Shown here: positions 56,579 to 64,000 of the stretch, piece by piece
Layout: the number at the start of each line of letters is the position of its first letter
Position numbering within the stretch: position 1 is the first letter of the stretch
Assembly: GCA_943787445.1 (NCBI GenBank)
Contig: CALSML010000026.1
Span: 122,187 to 186,186 of the forward strand
Length of the DNA stretch: 64,000 nt
Source: an uncultured Alphaproteobacteria bacterium
GTDB taxonomy: Bacteria; Pseudomonadota; Alphaproteobacteria; UBA6615
Direction: 5' to 3'
Position numbers and translations under genes: made by a program
The notes under the pieces: generated by a model
What the model saw: only the letters and a program-made list of their open reading frames with translations
Databases searched by the model: none
What the model was told of the DNA's origin: nothing

Positions 56579-59260
56579 ATGTCGCAGAACTCAGTGAAAT
56601 GGGTTTACGGATTCGGGGCTGACGCCTCTGATGGCAGCGCAGAAATGCGCAATTTGCTGGGTGGCAAGGGAGCCAATCTTGCGGAGATGAGCAATCTGGG
56701 ACTTCCGGTTCCGCCGGGATTTACGATCTCGACCGAGCTTTGCACCTATTACTATGATCATGACGAAACCTATCCCGAAGATCTGAACGCTCAGGTCGAA
56801 GCCGCTCTGGCTGCAGTGGAGCGAGAGGTCGGGACGCGGTTCGGCGATTCTGAAAATCCGTTGCTGGTTTCCGTGCGTTCAGGCGCGCGTGCGTCGATGC
56901 CCGGTATGATGGATACCGTTTTAAATTTGGGATTGAACGATACAACGGTAAAGGGGTTGGCTGAAAAATCCGGCGATGCGCGATTTGCTTTCGACAGCTA
57001 CCGACGCTTTATACAGATGTACAGCGATGTGGTTCTGGGAGTGGACCATTATCTGTTTGAAGAGGTGCTTGAACAGCACAAAAGCGACAGCGGTCTGATT
57101 CTTGATACCGACCTAGAAGCTGATGACTGGCAGGAGATCGTCGCGGCCTTCAAGGATATTGTGGAGCGCGAACTTGCGGAGCCGTTTCCGCAGGATCCGC
57201 GCGAACAATTGTGGGGGGCCATTGTTGCGGTCTTCGGCTCCTGGATGAATCAGCGTGCGATGACCTATCGCCGCTTGCATGGCATCCCGGCCGCATGGGG
57301 CACGGCGGTAAATGTGCAGGCGATGGTGTTCGGGAATATGGGTGATGATTGTGCGACCGGAGTCGCATTCACACGTGATCCATCGACCGGCGAAAACATT
57401 TTCTATGGCGAGTATCTGGTCAATGCGCAGGGCGAGGACGTGGTTGCAGGTATCCGCACACCGCAGCACCTGACCTTGGCGGGCAAGGAGCGCAATGGCT
57501 CAGACCTTCCGGCCATGGAGGAGGTCATGCCCGTCGTCTTTGGTCAGTTGGCCGAGGTGCGACAAATTCTTGAAGCACATTACAAGGATATGCAGGACAT
57601 CGAGTTCACGGTGCAGCAGGATAAACTTTACATGCTGCAGACCCGGTCGGGTAAACGCACATCTGCTGCGGCGATCCGGATTGCCGTGGAAATGGTCAAG
57701 GAGGGGCTGATCACGGAATCCGATGCGGTCATGCGTGTGGAAGCGGGGCAACTTGATCAATTGCTCCACCCGCGTCTGGATCCGGACGCGCCACGCAATG
57801 TTGTCAGTCGCGGATTGCCAGCCTCACCGGGGGCGGCATCGGGAAAAATAGTTCTGAATTCTGATCTGGCCGAAGATCTGGCGCAGAAAGGTGAAGACGT
57901 CATCCTTGTGCGTATTGAAACGAGCCCCGAAGATATTCACGGTATGCACGCTGCACGAGGCATTCTGACGACACGTGGGGGGATGACCAGTCATGCCGCT
58001 GTCGTGGCGCGTGGCATGGGGCGCCCCTGCGTGGCCGGCGCAGGCGATATTTCCGTTGACTATGAGACTGGTGAAGTTCGGGTGGGCGGACGCACATTGC
58101 GTGCTGGTGACCTGCTGACTATCGACGGTGCCACCGGAGAGGTGATCGAAGGTGAAGTTCCGACCATCGAGCCAGCGATGTCAGGTGATTTTTCCACGCT
58201 TATGTCTTGGGCGGACTCGATCCGCCGCATGCAGGTGCGCACAAATGCCGAAACGCCTCTGGATGCGCGGACAGCAAGTGATTTCGGGGCGGAGGGAATT
58301 GGCTTGTGCCGGACAGAACACATGTTCTTTGATCCGGAACGGATCGTCGCAGTGCGCCGGATGATTCTGGCTGACGATGTGACTGGCCGCCGCGAGGCTC
58401 TTGCGGAGTTGTTGCCATTCCAGAGGCAGGACTTTGTGGAGCTTTTCCGGATTATGGGTGGACTCCCTGTCACCATTCGATTGCTTGACCCGCCATTGCA
58501 TGAATTCCTGCCGAAGTCAGATGAGGAGATCGCCGAGGTCGCCAGGGCGGCCGGACGAGATCCGAAGGCCATGATGGACCGGGCGGTTCAGTTGCATGAA
58601 TCGAACCCGATGTTGGGTCATCGGGGCTGCCGTCTGGGGATTACCTATCCAGAAATTTACGAAATGCAGGCGCAGGCAATTTTTGAAGCTGCGCTGAAAG
58701 TGTTCAAAGAGGATGGAGCCAGAGTGCTGCCGGAGATCATGATTCCGCTGGCGGTGACGAAACGTGAGCTCGATATCCTTAAGGAGAAGATCGATCGGGT
58801 GGCCGAGCAGGTTTTTGCCGATATGGGCGAACGGGTCGAATATCAGATCGGGACGATGATCGAGTTGCCGCGTGCCGCATTGCGGGCGCATGAATTGGCA
58901 GAAACTGCCGAGTTCTTCAGCTTCGGCACCAATGACCTGACCCAGACAACATTCGGCATCAGCCGTGATGATGCAGCTGGCTTCCTTTCGGATTATGAGC
59001 GTCAGGGGATTGTCGAGGTTGACCCGTTTGTTTCGATTGATGTCGATGGGGTTGGTGAACTTGTTTCGATTGCTGTTGAGCGTGGGCGGCGGACCAATCC
59101 TAATATAAAGCTCGGTATTTGTGGTGAGCACGGCGGTGATCCGGCGTCGGTGAAATTCTGTGAAACCGCAGGACTGGATTATGTGTCCTGTTCTCCGTAT
59201 CGGGTGCCCATTGCGCGTCTGGCTGCGGCTCAGGCCGCGGTTGAATCCGGGGATCGCTGA
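56579..59260 (+). CDS. ppdK: Pyruvate, phosphate dikinase
   Basis: This 893-residue enzyme interconverts pyruvate/ATP/phosphate and PEP/AMP/PPi. The start is the ATG at 56579. The N-terminal ATP-grasp region has LLGGKGANLAEMSNLGLPVP and VSVRSGARASMPGMMDTVLN. The central phospho-His domain has GILTTRGGMTSHAAVVARGM (catalytic His in TSHA). The C-terminal TIM-barrel domain has MPGLGHRGCRLGITYPEIYE-like sequence (LGHRGCRLG) and CGEHGGDPASVKF, with the acid/base Cys in YVSCSPYR. It follows glyQS in the common alphaproteobacterial order. A terminator lies 31 bp downstream. Confidence 0.97.
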   Translation: MSQNSVKWVYGFGADASDGSAEMRNLLGGKGANLAEMSNLGLPVPPGFTISTELCTYYYDHDETYPEDLNAQVEAALAAVEREVGTRFGDSENPLLVSVRSGARASMPGMMDTVLNLGLNDTTVKGLAEKSGDARFAFDSYRRFIQMYSDVVLGVDHYLFEEVLEQHKSDSGLILDTDLEADDWQEIVAAFKDIVERELAEPFPQDPREQLWGAIVAVFGSWMNQRAMTYRRLHGIPAAWGTAVNVQAMVFGNMGDDCATGVAFTRDPSTGENIFYGEYLVNAQGEDVVAGIRTPQHLTLAGKERNGSDLPAMEEVMPVVFGQLAEVRQILEAHYKDMQDIEFTVQQDKLYMLQTRSGKRTSAAAIRIAVEMVKEGLITESDAVMRVEAGQLDQLLHPRLDPDAPRNVVSRGLPASPGAASGKIVLNSDLAEDLAQKGEDVILVRIETSPEDIHGMHAARGILTTRGGMTSHAAVVARGMGRPCVAGAGDISVDYETGEVRVGGRTLRAGDLLTIDGATGEVIEGEVPTIEPAMSGDFSTLMSWADSIRRMQVRTNAETPLDARTASDFGAEGIGLCRTEHMFFDPERIVAVRRMILADDVTGRREALAELLPFQRQDFVELFRIMGGLPVTIRLLDPPLHEFLPKSDEEIAEVARAAGRDPKAMMDRAVQLHESNPMLGHRGCRLGITYPEIYEMQAQAIFEAALKVFKEDGARVLPEIMIPLAVTKRELDILKEKIDRVAEQVFADMGERVEYQIGTMIELPRAALRAHELAETAEFFSFGTNDLTQTTFGISRDDAAGFLSDYERQGIVEVDPFVSIDVDGVGELVSIAVERGRRTNPNIKLGICGEHGGDPASVKFCETAGLDYVSCSPYRVPIARLAAAQAAVESGDR

Positions 59261-59291
59261 TTACACCAGACAAAATGCCAATCTGAATCAG

Positions 59292-59323
59292 AAAAGCCGC
59301 GCCCGGAAGGGCGCGGCTTTTTG
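59292..59323 (+). terminator. Rho-independent terminator of glyQ-glyS-ppdK
   Basis: AAAAGCCGCGCCC and GGGCGCGGCTTTTT form a perfect 13-bp stem with a GGAA loop. The A and T runs on either side make it able to stop transcription in both directions, so it may also serve the small gene at 59354. Confidence 0.93.
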
Positions 59324-59353
59324 TGTTTGTAGTCTTGAGTCTTGGTTGTCGCG

Positions 59354-59509
59354 CTATTCAGCGGCAACAACGCCGCCGGTGAAGCCAGTTGCCTGTTCGT
59401 CACGCTTGGTGAAGAGATTGCGGAAGAAGCCCGCAATGGCAAGGCCGCGCTCCCGCTCGGCCAGACGAAGGATATCCTGTTCGGAAGATGCATTGAAATT
59501 GGTGTTCAC
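59354..59509 (-). CDS. Small protein, about 51 residues
   Basis: I take the GTG at 59509, seven bases after TAGGAGC, as start. The product reads NTNFNASSEQDILRLAERER, then GLAIAGFFRNLFTKRDEQAT and GFTGGVVAAE. It has an amphipathic helix and a short tail, with a size and shape like the small RSP_7527/DUF1127-type proteins of alphaproteobacteria. The role is not known. Confidence 0.62.
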   Translation of the reverse strand: MNTNFNASSEQDILRLAERERGLAIAGFFRNLFTKRDEQATGFTGGVVAAE

Positions 59510-59676
59510 CGATTTGCTCCTACGCTTCGTTTCAAATTTTATGAAACGGATATAGGGCGGTGTTAGTTCACTATCAATGAACATATCATGCAATTAATGC
59601 ATATCAGTTATCTAATGTGGATGACATCAGGTTCATATATCATGTATTTGTTCCATTTCGGAACTCTATAGCCTGT

Positions 59677-60537
59677 TCAGATTCGACGCAGAGGGGCGTC
59701 TGCCACTCGAATATCTGCAGAATCGTCCTGCAAGGCATCAATTCGCACCGAAGCAAGGACCAGGTCACCGCTTGCAGAACGAATATCGCCGACCACTTTC
59801 TCTCCCGCCATCACCGGATCTCCGGGCTTTACGCCTCGGGATTCGGTTCGAAACGCTCGAAGCCCGCGTTTGACCAATCCGCGATATTTGGTGCGCGCCG
59901 TGAGTTCCTGCCCCATGTAGCAGCCTTTGTCCCAGTCGATTCCGTGCAGGTCGTCGATATTGGATTCCAGCAGAATGGATTTTTCGATTTCAAGATCTCG
60001 CGATCCATCCGGGACCTGCAATGAAATTCTGAGTTGATCGTAGGTTTGAAACGCCGCTTCGCTGGAATCATGGGCCCTGAGCAGGTCCAGAACCGAATCC
60101 GGGCTGCCAGTCAGGCGGCACCCAAGCGCTTTCGTCCGTGGATCTATCGTGGCGATGATGTCATCCAGACGGGTGGTGGCACCTTCCTCGGTGTCGAGAC
60201 CGAACGCGTCTGTGACTCCTTCACCAAATACCGCGAAGACCACCAGATCGGGGCGCGTTTCCAATGCAACATTGGCCCGCAGTTTGAAGCGCGAAAGGCG
60301 TGTGATCAGGTCTGTTTCGCGACCGGCCTCGCAATCGAAGAGCAGATTGTCGCGATTCTGCTGAATAATGAAGTCATGAAGGTATTTGCCTTGTGGTGTT
60401 AGCAAAGTGCCATAGGCTGAATGCTGTTCCGTGACTTTATCGATATCCTGAGAGATCAATCCCTGCAGAAATGTCCGTTGATCCGCACCTGAAATTTCGA
60501 CCAGTGTACGGGGCAACTGCGTGAAGTAGATGGACAT
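59677..60537 (-). CDS. ygfZ: YgfZ/GcvT-like folate-binding protein
   Basis: This 286-residue protein has FLQGLISQDIDKV and YGTLLTPQGKYLHDFIIQ near the N-terminus. The family signature KGCYMGQELTARTKYRG lies near residue 210. YgfZ proteins help make or repair certain Fe-S enzymes in a folate-dependent way. The conserved Cys of KGCYxGQE is present. It lies alone, convergent with the small gene region and divergent from the glycosyltransferase genes. Confidence 0.9.
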   Translation of the reverse strand: MSIYFTQLPRTLVEISGADQRTFLQGLISQDIDKVTEQHSAYGTLLTPQGKYLHDFIIQQNRDNLLFDCEAGRETDLITRLSRFKLRANVALETRPDLVVFAVFGEGVTDAFGLDTEEGATTRLDDIIATIDPRTKALGCRLTGSPDSVLDLLRAHDSSEAAFQTYDQLRISLQVPDGSRDLEIEKSILLESNIDDLHGIDWDKGCYMGQELTARTKYRGLVKRGLRAFRTESRGVKPGDPVMAGEKVVGDIRSASGDLVLASVRIDALQDDSADIRVADAPLRRI

Positions 60538-60689
60538 GGATGCCTTTCCTGAGCGCGGTCGGTGACCTCTTGACCAACACGGCCAGCTTACAGAAAAATG
60601 TCACATGGGATGAAGATTGAATTCCGGCAAGCCTGTTTCTGCGCAATATTTGGTGCGATGCACCGCGTGCACGTATAAGCCTGCAGGTC

Positions 60690-61670
60690 ATGCGAATACT
60701 TTTTATCGGTCCCAGTCGAATTGGCGACACGGTTCTGGCATCCGGTGTTTTGAACCACTTGATTGCCACCTACCCGGATGCGCAATTCACGGTTGCCTGT
60801 GGCGCGGCCGCTGCACCGCTATATGAGGCAATGCCACAACTCGAGCGGTTGATCGTCATCAACAAGCTGCCTCGTGGCCGACATTGGTGGCGTTTGTGGA
60901 AACAGGTTTCGGGCCTGCGTTGGTCGCTGGTGGTTGATGTTAGACGCTCCCTTATTCCATGGACTGTGCTGACTGGGCGGCGCGCGGTGGCACCCTCTTC
61001 ATCGCGTCGCGATGAACATGCGGTCATTGCCTTTGCGCGAACGCTGGATCTGGCAGAATTACCACCCAGTCCTGAACTGTGGACGAATGCGGCTCATGAT
61101 GCGGAGGCTCACAAGCTGATCCCGCCTGGTCCGCCGGTTCTCGCCATTGGGCCGACTGCGAACTGGCCGGGGAAAATCTGGCCTGCTGACAGGTTTCTCG
61201 AAGCTGCCAATCGGATCACGGCAACCGGCGAGACGTCTTCGGATGCGTTTCTGGCTGGTGCCCGGGTCGCGGTTTTTGGTGCTGCGGGAGAACGTGACAT
61301 TGCACAGCCGATTCTTGATGCCATTCCGGAAGAACGACGGATCGATCTTGTGGGTCATGTGGGTTTGCCGACAGTAACAGCCTGTATGCGACGTTGTGCG
61401 ATCTATGTCGGCAATGATTCCGGCCTGATGCATATGGCGGCGGCATCTGGGTTGCCAGCGCTTGGGCTCTTTGGTCCAAGTCGGCCGGAACGATATGCCC
61501 CGTGGGGATTGCAAACGGCATGGGTAACGACGCAAAAGTCGTATGAGGAACTTATCGGAGTTCCAAATCTGTACGATCCCAATATCGGATCGCTGATGGA
61601 AAGCCTGTCTGTTGACGAGGTGGTTGCTGCAGCCTCCGGGCTATGGCGTCGCACCAACAAGAGCATGTGA
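60690..61670 (+). CDS. Glycosyltransferase family 9 (heptosyltransferase-like)
   Basis: This 326-residue GT9 enzyme begins MRILFIGPSRIGDTVLASGV, the heptosyltransferase N-terminal pattern. Mid-protein it has AIGPTANWPGKIWPADRFLE. The sugar-nucleotide site is YVGNDSGLMHMAAASGLPAL, with the LFGPSRPERYAP motif after it. It probably adds a sugar during lipopolysaccharide core assembly at the inner membrane. The GT4 gene starts 26 bp downstream. Confidence 0.9.
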   Translation: MRILFIGPSRIGDTVLASGVLNHLIATYPDAQFTVACGAAAAPLYEAMPQLERLIVINKLPRGRHWWRLWKQVSGLRWSLVVDVRRSLIPWTVLTGRRAVAPSSSRRDEHAVIAFARTLDLAELPPSPELWTNAAHDAEAHKLIPPGPPVLAIGPTANWPGKIWPADRFLEAANRITATGETSSDAFLAGARVAVFGAAGERDIAQPILDAIPEERRIDLVGHVGLPTVTACMRRCAIYVGNDSGLMHMAAASGLPALGLFGPSRPERYAPWGLQTAWVTTQKSYEELIGVPNLYDPNIGSLMESLSVDEVVAAASGLWRRTNKSM

Positions 61671-61695
61671 AGATGAATGTCGGGAGCAAGTTGTA

Positions 61696-62727
61696 GTGCG
61701 TTTGTTGCAAACAATGGCTGGCGCCGAAGTTGGCGGCGCGGAAGCGTTCTTTGTGCGCCTGGCTGTTGCAATCGAGAAAACCGAGGTAGAGCAACGGGTG
61801 GTCATTCGTCGCGATCCGGCGCGCGCGCGGGCTCTTCGCACCGGCGGCGTTGACCCGGTTGAATTGCCCTTCGGTGGACGGATGGATTTCCGCACACGCC
61901 CGGCGTTGCAGCGTGAGATTGACCGATATCGTCCCGATATTGTGCTGAGCTGGATGAGCCGGGCCAGCTGGGCAACGCCCGTAGCGCAGAAGCCTCTATC
62001 CTACAAGCTGATCGCCCGGCTGGGTGGGTATTACGATCTGAAGTATTACCGGCATTGCAATTACCTGATCGGCAACACTCAGGATATTGTCGATCACATC
62101 GTGAAGGCCGGATTTGCGAAAGAGCGCGCGGTCTATCTTCCGAATTTTGTCCATGCGCCGTCGCGCGAAGCCGTATCACGACTGGGCTTCGACACGCCCA
62201 TTGATGTGCCCTTGCTTCTGGCGATGGGACGGTTGCATGAGAACAAGGGGTTCGACGTTTTGTTGCATGCCATGGTGGAAATGCCCGATCACTGGTTGTG
62301 GATTGCAGGAGAAGGTCCCGAGGGCCCCGCATTGTCGCAGCTGGCAAGCGAACTTGGTGTGGCCGATCGGGTCCGGTTTCTCGGATGGCGTGATGATTCT
62401 GACGCCCTGATGCAGGCGTGCGACATGTTTGTGTGTTCGTCGCGTCACGAACCATTGGGAAATATCGTGCTCGAGGCCTGGGCTTCAGGAAAGCCCATGG
62501 TGGCTGCGGCGGCGGCAGGGCCATCGGGCCTGATTGGTGCAAACGAAGCTGGATTGCTGGTACCTGTTGAGGACCCGAAGGCACTTGCGCAGGGCATTGT
62601 CACCCTGTCGAATGATGCTGATCTGGCGGGGGGGCTTGCAGCGGAAGGGCACGCACGGTTCCTGCGTGATTACACAGAGGATGCCGTGGTGGCCAAATAT
62701 CTCGCCTTCTTTGAAAGCGTGCGCTAG
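61696..62727 (+). CDS. Glycosyltransferase family 4
   Basis: This protein has about 343 residues from the GTG at 61696, which has GGGAG upstream. The N-terminal Rossmann region is LLQTMAGAEVGGAEAFFVRL. The C-terminal domain has LLAMGRLHENKGFDVLLHAM and the EX7E-type SSRHEPLGNIVLEAWASGKP. This retaining transferase uses an NDP-sugar and probably works on the same glycan as the GT9 enzyme. Two bases separate it from the asparagine synthetase gene. Confidence 0.9.
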   Translation: MRLLQTMAGAEVGGAEAFFVRLAVAIEKTEVEQRVVIRRDPARARALRTGGVDPVELPFGGRMDFRTRPALQREIDRYRPDIVLSWMSRASWATPVAQKPLSYKLIARLGGYYDLKYYRHCNYLIGNTQDIVDHIVKAGFAKERAVYLPNFVHAPSREAVSRLGFDTPIDVPLLLAMGRLHENKGFDVLLHAMVEMPDHWLWIAGEGPEGPALSQLASELGVADRVRFLGWRDDSDALMQACDMFVCSSRHEPLGNIVLEAWASGKPMVAAAAAGPSGLIGANEAGLLVPVEDPKALAQGIVTLSNDADLAGGLAAEGHARFLRDYTEDAVVAKYLAFFESVR

Positions 62728-62729
62728 CG

Positions 62730-64000
62730 ATGTGTGGCATTGCCGGACTCATGGCTTTGGGCGGCGTGGAAGCCGACTCCGGCACCCTCGATCGGATGAT
62801 GACGGCGTTGCAGCACCGCGGACCGGACGGTGAGGGCACCTACGCAGCGCGAAATGTTGCGCTGGGACAAACCCGCCTCGCGATCATTGATCTGGAGACC
62901 GGTAATCAACCGCTTTACGAACCCGGCGGCGCTGTACTCGTGGCGAATGGCGAAATCTACAACTATCTTGAGCTGCGCGACGAACTGGGGACCGACGGCT
63001 TTGCAACCCGTTCGGATTGCGAGCCGCCCTTGCACCTCTATCGCCGCTATGGCCTCGATTTTGTGGATCACTTGCGGGGTATGTTCGCAATCGCCCTTTA
63101 TGATCCGATCGAAGGCCAACTGGTATTGGCGCGAGACCCCTTTGGCATCAAGCCGCTCTACTATGCGCAGACCAGTGCGGGGTTTGCGTTTGCATCCGAA
63201 CCACAGGCTCTGATTACGGGCTGGTCTTGTCTCTCCGCGTGTCAATGCCGGCTCACGGACCGAATTGTTTCAGCTTCAGTTCACCACCGGGACTGAGACC
63301 ATATTCAAAGGCATCAACCGGGTGCTTCCGGGAGAGTCGGTCGTCATTCGTGATGGCCGGATTGTGGCCCCGCCGGCGACGCACTGTTCTGCCCATCGAA
63401 GGAGCGGCATCCTGGTCCGAGGATGAAGCGCTTGAGTTGCTCGATGCCGCGCTGCGCGACAGCGTGGAAGTGCATCAGCGCTCGGATGTTCCATATGGAA
63501 TGTTCCTGTCCGGTGGTGTGGACAGTTCGGTGCTCCTGTCGTTGATGAAGGATCTCAATGAGCAACCTGTTCACGCCGTTCACGGCAGGTTTTCTGGGAA
63601 CTTCCGTGAATGACGAACGCAGCCATGGCGCGCGCCGTCGCAGATGCAGCTGGTGCGCAGACGGTCGATATCGCGATCGGCGCGGATGATTTCTGGCGTG
63701 ACCTGCCGCGCATTGCCGGTGCGATGGATGACCCCACGGCCGACTACGCCATCGTGCCGACATTCCTGCTGGCCGAAGCCGTGCAGCGTGAAGGTCTCAA
63801 GGTGGTGCTGACCGGTGAGGGCGGCGATGAGCTGTTTTGCCGGTTACGGTCGTTACCCGCAGCGCGACCCGGCCGTGGTGGCAGGGGGGGACGCAAAATG
63901 CGTTCGCGCGGAGTTTTCGATGGTCTCGGTGTGTTGCGTGACACGCCGACGGGCTGGCGGGATGGTTTCACGGCTGTGGAACAGACCGTTAACACCGGGT
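62730..64000 (+). CDS. asnB: Glutamine-hydrolysing asparagine synthetase-like protein, frameshifted and cut by the window end
   Basis: This is the N-terminal part (about 420 codons) of an AsnB-type enzyme. The glutaminase domain has the nucleophile Cys2 in MCGIAGLMALGG, then ALQHRGPDGEGTYA, ANGEIYNYLELRDE and LARDPFGIKPLYYA. The synthetase domain has the PP-loop MFLSGGVDSSVLLSLMKD and later VVLTGEGGDELF. Indels near 63222, 63365, 63580, 63610 and 63840 break it. Downstream of two glycosyltransferases it could amidate a sugar or peptide in a surface polymer rather than make free asparagine. Confidence 0.85.

Overview
The window looks like a chromosomal segment of an alphaproteobacterium. It has the split three-gene proton-translocating transhydrogenase (pntAA-pntAB-pntB), the glyQ-glyS-ppdK block, hspQ, an alphaproteobacterial-style RpsU and moderately high GC. 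The species cannot be named from the sequence. Many genes carry single-base indels, and these cluster at 1-5 kb, about 28.5-34.7 kb and 63.2-64 kb. The products read through cleanly once one base is added or removed. I therefore treat most broken frames as probable assembly errors and annotate the whole gene across them.

Layout. 1-6.2 kb: N-terminus of an acyl-CoA synthetase, an M3 oligoendopeptidase, an ABC1/UbiB-like kinase, a hypothetical gene, a Bcr/CflA-type exporter and a Sel1-repeat protein. 6.4-9.8 kb: pntAA-pntAB-pntB with a strong terminator, then rpsU. 10.1-18.8 kb: a compact eight-gene operon encoding an acidic secreted protein, a lipoprotein, a membrane-anchored helical-repeat protein, a membrane protein with PEGA repeats plus a SUMF1-like domain, a 51-residue membrane peptide, a MotA/TolQ/ExbB channel and two membrane-anchored von Willebrand A proteins. 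This is the best candidate for an undescribed system. It looks like a proton-driven envelope machine in which two different vWA proteins take the place of TolR/ExbD/MotB. 18.8-22.4 kb: a peptide-type ABC importer (binding protein and two permeases). 22.5-24.5 kb: pyrE, a hypothetical gene and an SH3-domain secreted protein. 24.5-29.0 kb: a Liv-type (HAAT) ABC importer with a fused LivM-LivG protein, preceded by a clear TPP riboswitch. This points to thiamine or a thiamine precursor as cargo rather than amino acids.

29.0-36.1 kb: an indel-dense, visibly more GC-rich stretch with hspQ, a hotdog thioesterase, a class I/II aminotransferase, a DenD-like dehydrogenase, apt, an RpiR-type regulator and a class III aminotransferase. 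The last is joined in frame to the C-terminal part of a GMC oxidoreductase. 36.2-43.9 kb: a 7.5-kb integrated element bounded by 169-bp direct repeats that each contain an intact tRNA-Pro(CGG). It carries a tyrosine integrase, a terminase small subunit, several small AT-rich ORFs, a Sel1 protein with a 108-bp tandem repeat, an HNH endonuclease and a protein whose motifs resemble the palm of family A DNA polymerases.

43.8-64 kb: chromosomal genes resume with a ThDP-dependent enzyme, an S24-like protein without a DNA-binding domain, a membrane protein, an IS3 remnant, cardiolipin synthase, an alpha/beta hydrolase, a polyprenyl diphosphate synthase, a DUF2007 protein, a TrmN6-like methyltransferase, an S49 peptidase, glyQ-glyS-ppdK, a YgfZ protein, and a glycosyltransferase pair leading into an asparagine synthetase that runs off the end.
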